This document shows, piece after piece, positions 1 to 7,614 of a DNA stretch of 64,000 nucleotides. Position numbers and translations under genes: made by a program. Positions within the stretch are counted from its first letter, which is position 1; every line of letters starts with the position of its first letter. The notes under the pieces were generated by a model that ran no database searches, was not told the origin of the DNA, and was given only the letters and a program-made list of their open reading frames with translations. The stretch covers positions 1 to 64,000 of the forward strand of contig JNDT01001834.1 in the NCBI GenBank assembly GCA_000697055.1. The letters are read 5' to 3'. The DNA is from Saksenaea vasiformis B4078. Taxonomy: Eukaryota; Mucoromycota; Mucoromycetes; Mucorales; Saksenaeaceae.

Positions 1-862
1 TCGGACAACAATGTCCTGAATTTAGGACATCCGATCAAGCAGACACCTTGCTCTTGTCTTCTTGAAACCTGTCCCTCGGGTATTTGTACCAATATCATTA
101 GCCATAACGAATCAGAAACGGAAGAAGATCACCTACAATATTCTGCCATACCGGGTAATTCTTCCGACTGACTTGCCAAAGTGGCGAAAGATGTAGCAGA
201 CGCTTCGTCTGGTCATCCAACGCTGAATCCCGTAGATAACTCAACCTTCCATGCCGGCTGTTGACATAAAAGGACACCTTGGTAAAACAATCGACAGATA
301 ACTGTACATGAAGAACAAGAACAAGATATATCGTCTGCTGTTGGTATTGTATGGACAACACACAGTTGTAGTACATATACCCAGATGTATCTACGTTCAT
401 CTGTCGGACAACCATGTCCTGAATTTAGGACATCCGATCAAGCAGACACCTTGCTCTTGTCTTCTTGAAACCTGTCCCTCGGGTATTTGTACCAATATCA
501 TTAGCCATAACGAATCAGAAACGGAAGAAGATCACCTACAATATTCTGCCATACCGGGTAATTCTTCCGACTGACTTGCCAAAGTGGCGAAAGATGTAGC
601 AGACGCTTCGTCTGGTCATCCAACGCTGAATCCCGTAGATAACTCAACCTTCCATGCCGGCTGTTGACATAAAAGGACACCTTGGTAAAACAATCGACAG
701 ATAACTGTACATGAAGAACAAGAACAAGATATATCGTCTGCTGTTGGTATTGTATGGACAACGCACAGTTGTAGTACATATACCCAGATGTATCTACGTT
801 CATCTGTCGGACAACCATGTCCTGAATTTAGGACATCCGATCAAGCAGACATCTCGCATCTG
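1..862. repeat. Tandem 403-bp repeat, two full copies plus a partial third
   Basis: The same sequence starts at 1, 404 and 807, giving an exact 403-bp period. Copies one and two differ at only a few bases (for example a C for A change near base 413 and a G for A change near base 763). The third copy follows the pattern to about 862 and then diverges. Each copy carries an inverted repeat (ATGTCCT/AGGACAT, at 11-30, 414-433 and 817-836). Each full period also has a 105-codon open frame on the minus strand (98-415, 501-818) with no family resemblance that I recognise. The array begins at the window edge, so it may be longer outside. The high identity suggests recent duplication or ongoing homogenisation. 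Confidence 0.95.
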
Positions 863-1113
863 TAACTCTAGTAAGATATGTCTCCGCAGCTCACAAAGTT
901 GAAGCCACTCCATCAAAAGAGATTCCTTGAGCGGCACCGGAGATTTAATTCTTCCCAGTACGTGACTTCAGATTTAGGGATGTTGGGCACGAGGGATGTT
1001 GGTGGTGAACCCGCCGTGACTGCAGAATGGGCAGCGCGGATCATATACGTCTTTGTGAAGTTAATGAAGCAAGAACCGACCCATTATTCACCCAGCAATT
1101 GCACATGTACCTA

Positions 1114-2978
1114 GCCGATCGCTTCGGGATCCAGTTCATCGCAGGCTAATTGTACCTATAGGAACGAACAACATATAAGCTTTGTTAAAAGCAATTTCAA
1201 GGATTTTGATCCAGTAGATTTTTTTACTTATTTTGGTTTTAAGCACACTGCGAAGGGCTATGCCACAGAGCTATTAAAAGATGTTGTGAGGAATTTACAG
1301 CGGACCACCCAGGAACAGGAAGTTCGCGATTGGGCTAATTCCTTTGCTTCCTTTGATTTCCAAGTGCGCTCATGAATTGATACTCGACGAGATTGATCTA
1401 ATATGTGCAATAGGTATTAGAAACTTCTCACATCGATAGGCACTGGCTTTCAACTTTACGTGGAGATAGTAGCACAATTCGTCAAGAGGGAAATGAGCTG
1501 CAAATTGAGATGTATAATGAGAGCACGTATCAGCGGCTGGAGAAGCGTAGAAAAGTCAAACACAAGCAATCTGGATCACATATAGGCAGAACTCAGCAAA
1601 ATGAATCCGTAGAGGTGCGTCCACTCTATCATTGCAGCGCAATGTAGATGGTAGTACTAATAGCTTCGTAACTTCATAGATTTTCGACGACACCAGCCTT
1701 GACAAGGTGACAGTCAGTTGGTCTTCTGATTCACTCGGCACATTGCTACGTAAAAATACAAAAAAGTTCATAGAAGAGAATCAAAAGAATACCCAGCAGC
1801 AACATCTGATTAAGTAAGCTATCTTTGGAGAGCTTACTTGCGTTCTTTTCTCTTATAACGTATATGAATATTTCCAGATTGGCAAGGAATGGAGTACTAG
1901 ACTTAGCAGATCGAAGCAAGAAAGGACAGAGACAAATATTCAGTAAGACGGAATGGCAATTGCTCTACAAGAAATGGAATCCACCACAGGAATCGTCCAG
2001 AGTCACAGATGAAGCTTTTCATGAATTGAAAGAGTTGCTTAAGGTAGCTTAAAGTAAGAAAAACGTGTTGGGTTTCTCTCCTAATCTTTTTAAGAAAGGT
2101 CATCCGCCACAATCTCGAAAGCGGAATCAGCACAGCAAGGACTTTGAGCAATTCGACAAAGTACTCAGGGAAAGATAAAGAGTTATTCCGTTTCTGTCAC
2201 GCGCTGTGAGTTAATGATCCAAATGGACTTCTGTCAAAATATAACATTTAGAATTTACAGATTCGATATTTTCGACCGTCATCCCGAACTGTTTGATGAT
2301 GCATTGAAAAAAAGAATGACTGAAAATGACTTCGTCGTTCGTCTTTGGGCTCCGCTGATATTTTCAATGTTCGTTGACGCGCGCGATTTAACGCTTACGT
2401 GGTAAGATATGAGAACCAGAAATGATACTATGAAATAATCAGTAGCTCAGGGGAGATTCTGTTATTAAAGACTGTTGTGATCTAGCAGAGGAAGCGTGTT
2501 ATAAGGTTGACTTAAAAGTCAATTTTAAGTACCAGGATCAGCATTATGACGTCTCCACGGGGGAGTTTGCGAAGAACTCAAAAATGGCAAAAATGAGAAG
2601 CGATCATCATAAACTAGCGATGGAAGGACGGTCAATTGTGACGAAAATGAGAGAGATTGGGATTGAACGAGCTCAAACCAGCCTGCTTCAATGTGCAGGT
2701 GGAAGTATTATACCTGTCTATAGCATATTAATTTTGTTAATGTAGGATTGGAAGCGGATATTTTGTTCATAGATTCCGTCGATCCTCACCTAACATGTGT
2801 TCACCGACCAGTTGAGGGATTGAAGATCTCTCGATGTGCCCATGGACGACAGTTTGTAAAGCTTTTTGGTGCATTGAGAGCATATAAGGTGATTTCCGCA
2901 AAAGTGCCGCAGCCAATAACAATAGACTTTGTTAGACGTTGGCCGTTGACAACAGGGCCAATATCATCCAAGCTCTAG
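1114..2978 (+). CDS. Spliced orphan protein, function unknown
   Basis: Open segments on the plus strand join through plausible short introns. One exon runs from about 1114 (after a CCTAG acceptor) to about 1360. An intron of about 53 nt, ending AATAG near 1413, restores frame into a charged segment up to 1614. A second intron (about 1615-1680) has a TACTAAT branch site near its end. A third ends with TTTCCAG near 1879, and two or more follow. The last exon ends with TAG at 2976-2978. The conceptual protein is hydrophilic and rich in Lys, Arg, Glu and Gln in its middle, with a C-terminal half containing Trp and Asp residues. I see no signal peptide, membrane segment or named domain. The first exon is unresolved; an ATG at 1027 and an open frame from 878 are alternatives. 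The good splice signals argue for a real gene, possibly one of the lineage-specific families of Mucoromycota. Confidence 0.5.
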
Positions 2979-3575
2979 AAACGAGGAGTGCCAGTTCCAG
3001 TTTCAATAAGACGTTTGGTTCGCCAAGTTCATCACAAAACTCGCAATGATGATACTTACATTCTTTTTTATGCTTCTTATATCTTCTCAGCTGTTTCTAC
3101 GTCTTTTTATACATGTTCATTTGTTTCCATGGTTTTCTTACGTTTCAGTAACGGAAAAAATGTGTTTCATCCGAGTTGTAAATGGAGTATCTGTAGAAAT
3201 ACTTGCTTCAGCACGGCTCAAGTGCTGGTTAGATAAAAGACCTTACTGACCGTTAGGAAATTTTTAAAAAAAATATGAATAACGTACGTAAGCAGACAAT
3301 GGAACTGGAGAAGTGTCCTAAGCTCTCATGCATCTATGACAATATACGAGCAGTATACCGAGAATCTCATGCTGTTTAATATTACCAGCATTAAGTGATA
3401 GCTCTCGGCATTAGCACTTGCACTATAGCATACGTTGCATGGTGTCTCATTATCGGAAAGAAACATTACTCGTTGCCGAGTCAGCGGAGGTATTCTAAGT
3501 GCTCAGATAAGTTTTGCATGTGGATGTAATTCTGCTATTCTACTTTTTTTCTGCAGAATTTTTTGTGTTGCCTAA
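2979..3575. other. No supported gene; left flank of the DIRS element
   Basis: About 600 bp of AT-rich DNA between the orphan gene and the DIRS-like element. Open frames at 2988-3249 are short, overlap each other in two frames and look like low-complexity Phe/Ser/Leu runs. I see no RNA gene or recognisable repeat. Confidence 0.5.
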
Positions 3576-3720
3576 AATCATCCAGTTGGTGGGAGCGAGC
3601 CTGAAGATGTGGTTGGCTTCCACAAAGCCGCGCGTGATTGGCTTATTTATTCTCAGAAATAAAATAAAAGGAAACTTCTCTCCTCTCCCTTCACCTTAGC
3701 CTTCGAGAAGCCGTAGTGGA
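3576..3720 (+). repeat. Left inverted terminal repeat of DIRS element
   Basis: The reverse complement of the inner part (about 3613-3720) matches 7260-7367 almost base for base, including the GAAGGCTAAGGTGAAGGG core. The outer 40 bases (3576-3617) differ from the right end, but their reverse complement is found at 3832-3874 in the internal complementary region. Confidence 0.9.
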
Positions 3721-4909
3721 TCTTTTCGGCACTGGATATAGGAGAGGGAAATAAAACATAGGGATAAAATATATAAGATACTGTTTGGAAACATAGAATC
3801 GAGTCAAAATATCGTCTAAACCTGGACTGGGAGCCAACCACATCTTCAGGCTCGCTCCCACCAACTGGATGATTGTGTGGCGTACCTAACACAACCCCCG
3901 TTGCTGGTCGCTCACCCTCAGATGTGGTTATGTTCTCCGTAAGTGGCGAAAAGATTGCGGTGGTGATAGCTGTGCCTCGTGCATGTTGTCTTGCTGGTCG
4001 AAGATAATATCGTTCAAGGGTGTCTGCCTTCAGACTCCAGTTAGCGTGTAATTTTACCGTCTGAATCGATACGCCTTGCATCACCGCCTTTGTTGCAGGT
4101 GCCGCTCTCACTGAATGTGGTTTATACCTGGTCGTGTCTATGCCCGCCGAGTTCATTACCGTTCGTATCCAACCGGCGGTGGTAGGAGGCCTGATTGAGA
4201 TGCGTTGTGTTGGTTGATCCACGTAATCCAAGAAAAAGGTATGGTCTTCTGCCAATGAGGGCACTCGTAAGCCATCAATGATCTGTTCGTCCCTCAGTTT
4301 TCTGGTCTTGTCCATAAACCGAATCGTTGTCCGTACCGGGCACATTTGTTCATCTTGAATTGGTCCCAGACTCGACGCCTTTGCTTGTCCTTCCTTGGGT
4401 TCCCTGCTGATCAGCGTAATTCCCCTAAGGGTTCCTGTCTTCTCGTAGACGACGTGGACATCCCTCCATTGGAGACGACCAAAGTCCGACCGTACCCGCC
4501 ACATCGAGGCGACCGCAAGGAGCACCAGCGTCTTGGTCTGCAATTTGGCCAGAGGCAACTCTTCTGTCAGTCCCCAGTTTCGAACGACTCGTAAAATCTC
4601 TTCGACGTCCCAGATTTCCTTCGCAGCATTCGGTAGAGTGATCTCGCTACGTCTTGCCGACTGGAAAAGAGAATGTATCAATTGGTTGTTTCGTAGATCG
4701 CCTCTCCCTGGGGCTAACTCCTTGAAGATGCTCGTCAAAGCGGCTCGAACCGTTTTCAGATGTGACACCGAGGTACCCTGTCGCTTCAGACTCCATAAGA
4801 AACGTGTTATGCGTTGAATATCTAAATGTCTGGGATCCGCTTTGTAGCTCCAGTATGTTGGCAATTTTTTGTTGTGACGGGCCGCAAAGGCATCTATCTG
4901 GAGTGGCAC
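3653..4909 (-). CDS. DIRS tyrosine recombinase (phage-integrase family)
   Basis: This 418-codon open frame has the catalytic layout of tyrosine recombinases. A first Arg lies in a WRVRSDFGRL context near 4481-4504, the box II HSVR motif (HxxR) near 4101-4120, and the nucleophile Tyr in an ERYYLRPAR context near 4000-4019. It would cut and rejoin the circular element DNA during integration. The annotated Met at 4909 is probably not the original start. The frame is preceded by RNase H-like coding sequence in the same frame, interrupted by stops (at 4943-4945 and 5051-5053), so recombinase and RT were probably one polyprotein or overlapping frames. The last 100 codons read through the internal complementary region and left terminal repeat. 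Catalytic residues look intact, so trans-activity is conceivable. Confidence 0.88.
   Translation of the reverse strand: MPLQIDAFAARHNKKLPTYWSYKADPRHLDIQRITRFLWSLKRQGTSVSHLKTVRAALTSIFKELAPGRGDLRNNQLIHSLFQSARRSEITLPNAAKEIWDVEEILRVVRNWGLTEELPLAKLQTKTLVLLAVASMWRVRSDFGRLQWRDVHVVYEKTGTLRGITLISREPKEGQAKASSLGPIQDEQMCPVRTTIRFMDKTRKLRDEQIIDGLRVPSLAEDHTFFLDYVDQPTQRISIRPPTTAGWIRTVMNSAGIDTTRYKPHSVRAAPATKAVMQGVSIQTVKLHANWSLKADTLERYYLRPARQHARGTAITTAIFSPLTENITTSEGERPATGVVLGTPHNHPVGGSEPEDVVGSQSRFRRYFDSILCFQTVSYIFYPYVLFPSPISSAEKIHYGFSKAKVKGEERSFLLFYF
3832..3928. repeat. Internal complementary region of DIRS element
   Basis: Bases 3832-3874 are the reverse complement of the outer left end (3576-3617). Bases 3872-3927 are the reverse complement of the outer right end (7361-7418). 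The two halves meet at a GATGATTGTG junction, consistent with a template for joining the ends of a circular DNA intermediate, as known for DIRS elements. Confidence 0.9.
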
Positions 4910-7238
4910 CCTGTTCCACCGCGTCTGAATCTTCTTGAACGCCTACCTGGGCAAAGCCTTTTCGTACAGTAGTACTATCTGTACGCTCAGGGCGTCTGCC
5001 TTCGTATTGTGTATCCCTGGAATATGGGAATAATGTACCTCCAGCTGGTATCAGTTGCAGATTTCTTGGATTCCCAGGGCTAGTAACTGTTAATGGCCGG
5101 GACGCTGTCCCTCCCGCCTTCCATGCGTATTTGATTGCGGTAATATTGTCCGACATCAGATGGATGGTAGATTTTCGGTATTTTTGTGCATGCAGTTGCA
5201 AAGCTATCTTTATCGCGATAAGTTCCCTTGCGTTGATTGACAGCTGTTGTTCTTCTGTGGACCAATATCCTGCTGTTGCTATTGTTTGTGAGTAGACTCC
5301 CCATCCCGAGTCTGACGCATCCACTTGGATGGTCACTTGGGTTTCCGGTCGCGGTGCCTGATGTATTGGAAGGCCTTGATTGGTTCTCTCCGTCTGGAGC
5401 CACCAGTTGAGGTCCTTGATGGAATCCTTGGATAGAGGACACGGGTCCTCCCACCAGCTGCTCTTCCCCCTCAACGCCTGAGCTAGATCGCGTTGTAAGA
5501 ACCTGGCGTGCAACAGGGCTTCGCCTACAGCTGGAATCAGACTGGTCATCTTGCCGATTAACCCGGCTACCCAACGGCACGAGTAAGTCTCCCTCAAGGC
5601 CTGCTTCACTCTCGTCCGTAGTTTGTTTATCTTGTCTTTCAGGGCGATGATCCCCATGGACTTGGTATTTAACTGAAATCCCAGGAAGTTCTGCTGTTGT
5701 AACAGTTGGAGTACGCTCTTCTTCCAATTGATAAGGAATCCCAGACCCTGAAGATGTCGTACAAGAATGGCCACGTGGTCCTGCAGCTGAGGTTTGGTCT
5801 TGCCTATCACACAGATGTCGTCCAGATAGTAGACTAAGCGGATTCCTTGTTTCCTCATTGGTTCTAGAGCAAATCTCATCATCTTCGAGAAAATCCGAGG
5901 TGATACACTCATTCCAAATGGGAGAGTCTTGTACTGGTACACTGTCCCTCGATGTTCGAACGAGAGGTATCTCCTGGAGGCTGGGTGAATTGGCACTACC
6001 GTGTACGCATCTTTCAGGTCTAACTTCGCCAGATAGTCGCCTGGTTCGACTATCTCCCTGAGAGCTGGGAGACCTTCCATCTTGAAATGGTGCGTCTGTA
6101 TAAAACGATTGATTTTTGTGCAGTCGAGAATCGGACGAACCTTTGTCTCTTCCTGGATAGTGAACAATTGTGAAAGGAACCTCCGGTCCTGGGAGGGATC
6201 CTGTCTATAACTCCGGCTGTCAAGAATTGATGTACTGCTTGGTCCACTGCTCCCTGCTCTGTCAGAGATAGCGATCGGCTGCGGGTGTTCCACGGAACCG
6301 GGTGGGAACTCCACTGCCCCTGATATCCGTATTCTAGAACTGATATGGGCCATTTGTGTAATATTGTCTTCTTCCATTGTGTCACTAATTTCTGGAGTCG
6401 GCCCCCTGGAAAGATACCGTCTGCTGGGATACTGTATGCTGGATTGGATGTCAACGGTGTTTCCTTGACCTGTAACGAGGATGAAGTTATTGTGGGTTTG
6501 GTTCGGATTGGTTCTGTGCAGCTTTTGACGGGGGCCTCGTTCCCCCTCTGCCAAAATCCCGTTTGGTGAATGATCGTGAAGCATATTGCGACCGTCTTCC
6601 TCCTCGATAGCCATTCTGGCGTCGTTGTCGCACAGCTCCTCGGATGAGCTGGTCTTGATGCCATTGCTGCCTGATTTGATGGACGTCTTCTTCGGAGAAA
6701 GCCAACGCCTTATCCCCGTCTTCGGGCTCCATGTACTCAGTAAGACGGAGTGCCTTTGCTGTGAGATTCTTGGTTTCTCGGTCCATGACTCTGGCACTGG
6801 CGTAGCCAAAGATTGCCAGCTGTCTAACCTTCTCGGTGGGATTTCTGGTGCGGGCCTGAATGTCAGTGGCGTCGCCTTCGAGAAGTACGCTGAGTTCTTC
6901 ATAAAGTTCTGTGGCGGCTCTTCCAGATGCTCGCAGTCTATCTGCATCCTTGTAGCGCTGCACGATAACTTGGTAACTTGCAAACGTGTTGCGTTTAAGC
7001 CTTGCCACAAACGGGGGGTTGATAGCACCCGACTTGGTCCAGCTCCCTCCATCGTAGCGGAGAAGAGCTCTCTGAAAGCGTTTGACCTCGCTGGTGGTGT
7101 TCTCCCCCAGTTCCTCCAGGTCAGCCTAAATTTCGGCCGGTAGAGGATAGACTTCAGATGTATCTCTTTGTTTTTGCTCGAGCTTCCAGGATCTGGCCAG
7201 TTCCAGGAGTTCCTGGAGTTGTTCTTCGGTGAAGTCAT
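4647..7238 (-). CDS. DIRS reverse transcriptase / RNase H frame
   Basis: This 863-codon open frame holds the pol region. The RT fingers carry KVRPILD, followed by LDLKDAYTVVPIHP with the first catalytic Asp. LPFGMSVSPRIFSKMM follows, then the YYLDD catalytic box near 5817-5831. RNase H follows with VDASDSGWG near 5301-5325 (Asp), INAREL (Glu) and MSDNITA (Asp). The first 200 or so codons overlap gag in another frame and do not look like pol, so translation of pol probably involves frameshifting or a later start. Family-like sequence leaves this frame near 5085 and continues in the recombinase frame (IPGIHNTKADALS, near 5000), which shows a frameshift. The remaining codons to 4647 are out of frame and probably meaningless. 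Confidence 0.88.
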   Translation of the reverse strand: MTSPKNNSRNSWNWPDPGSSSKNKEIHLKSILYRPKFRLTWRNWGRTPPARSNAFRELFSATMEGAGPSRVLSTPRLWQGLNATRLQVTKLSCSATRMQIDCEHLEEPPQNFMKNSAYFSKATPLTFRPAPEIPPRRLDSWQSLATPVPESWTEKPRISQQRHSVLLSTWSPKTGIRRWLSPKKTSIKSGSNGIKTSSSEELCDNDARMAIEEEDGRNMLHDHSPNGILAEGERGPRQKLHRTNPNQTHNNFILVTGQGNTVDIQSSIQYPSRRYLSRGPTPEISDTMEEDNITQMAHISSRIRISGAVEFPPGSVEHPQPIAISDRAGSSGPSSTSILDSRSYRQDPSQDRRFLSQLFTIQEETKVRPILDCTKINRFIQTHHFKMEGLPALREIVEPGDYLAKLDLKDAYTVVPIHPASRRYLSFEHRGTVYQYKTLPFGMSVSPRIFSKMMRFALEPMRKQGIRLVYYLDDICVIGKTKPQLQDHVAILVRHLQGLGFLINWKKSVLQLLQQQNFLGFQLNTKSMGIIALKDKINKLRTRVKQALRETYSCRWVAGLIGKMTSLIPAVGEALLHARFLQRDLAQALRGKSSWWEDPCPLSKDSIKDLNWWLQTERTNQGLPIHQAPRPETQVTIQVDASDSGWGVYSQTIATAGYWSTEEQQLSINARELIAIKIALQLHAQKYRKSTIHLMSDNITAIKYAWKAGGTASRPLTVTSPGNPRNLQLIPAGGTLFPYSRDTQYEGRRPERTDSTTVRKGFAQVGVQEDSDAVEQGATPDRCLCGPSQQKIANILELQSGSQTFRYSTHNTFLMESEATGYLGVTSENGSSRFDEHLQGVSPRERRSTKQPIDTFSFPVGKT

Positions 7239-7245
7239 TATTCAT
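6487..7245 (-). pseudogene. DIRS gag-like ORF with an internal amber codon
   Basis: Reading from ATG at 7245, one frame gives an acidic, Gln/Leu-rich start, then TAG at 7126-7128, then stays open to 6487. It has an alpha-helical core followed by a basic RGG/RRS-rich tail near 6520-6610, as expected of a nucleic-acid-binding gag. Gag proteins of DIRS elements are poorly conserved, so the call depends on position (first ORF, before RT), composition and overlap with pol. The single amber codon could be a mutation or a read-through site; mutation is simpler given the other lesions in this copy. Confidence 0.65.
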
Positions 7246-7259
7246 AAGCAGCGAATGCG

Positions 7260-7418
7260 CGGCTTTGAGAAGGCTAAGGTGAAGGGAGAGGAGAGAAGTT
7301 TCCTTTTATTTTATCTCTGAGAATAAACAAGCCAATCACGCGCAGCTTTGTGGAAGCCATCCACATCTGAGGGTGAGCGACCAGCAACGGGGGTTGTGTT
7401 AGGTACGCCACACAACGA
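7260..7418 (-). repeat. Right inverted terminal repeat of DIRS element
   Basis: Inverted match to 3613-3720 over about 105 bases with few mismatches. The outermost bases (7361-7418) are unlike the left end but are complementary to 3872-3927. After about 7418 the sequence becomes unrelated flank leading into the Fanzor-like gene. Confidence 0.9.
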
Positions 7419-7614
7419 TTTTTTGCGTCGCGTGAGAATCCGTACACACGGGATTTTCGATTGACGCAAGAAATCATTTCAAGAGTCACCGGCATTCATT
7501 ATTTAGCAATTTGTTTGATGATCCGAAGAACTTACCGGTGTGAACACCTAAAAGGATCAATCAGTAAAATTGGTTTCAACTTCACATATGTAATGACAAG
7601 CTTACCGTAAAAAT

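Larger units (their letters stand above)
3576..7418 (-). mobile_element. DIRS-like tyrosine-recombinase retroelement
   Basis: A retroelement on the minus strand of about 3.8 kb with gag, reverse transcriptase/RNase H and tyrosine recombinase frames in that order. Inverted terminal repeats lie at about 3576-3720 and 7260-7418. An internal complementary region at 3832-3928 matches the reverse complements of the two outer ends joined together. This is the hallmark of DIRS elements, which replicate through a circular intermediate and integrate by a tyrosine recombinase without target-site duplication. LTR elements and LINEs lack both the recombinase and the internal complementary region. The copy carries an amber codon in gag, and a frameshift plus stop codons between RNase H and the recombinase, so it is probably not autonomous. 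Confidence 0.93.

Noticed and set aside
1..862. CRISPR-like array
   Set aside because: The unit is 403 bp with no short repeat and unique spacer structure; it is a plain tandem repeat.
5080..5727. 215-codon minus-strand ORF overlapping RT
   Set aside because: Lies in another frame across the conserved RT/RNase H region; the pol frame has the motifs.
6586..7143. 185-codon plus-strand ORF inside the DIRS element
   Set aside because: Antisense shadow of gag; no family resemblance, and the minus strand carries gag-like composition.
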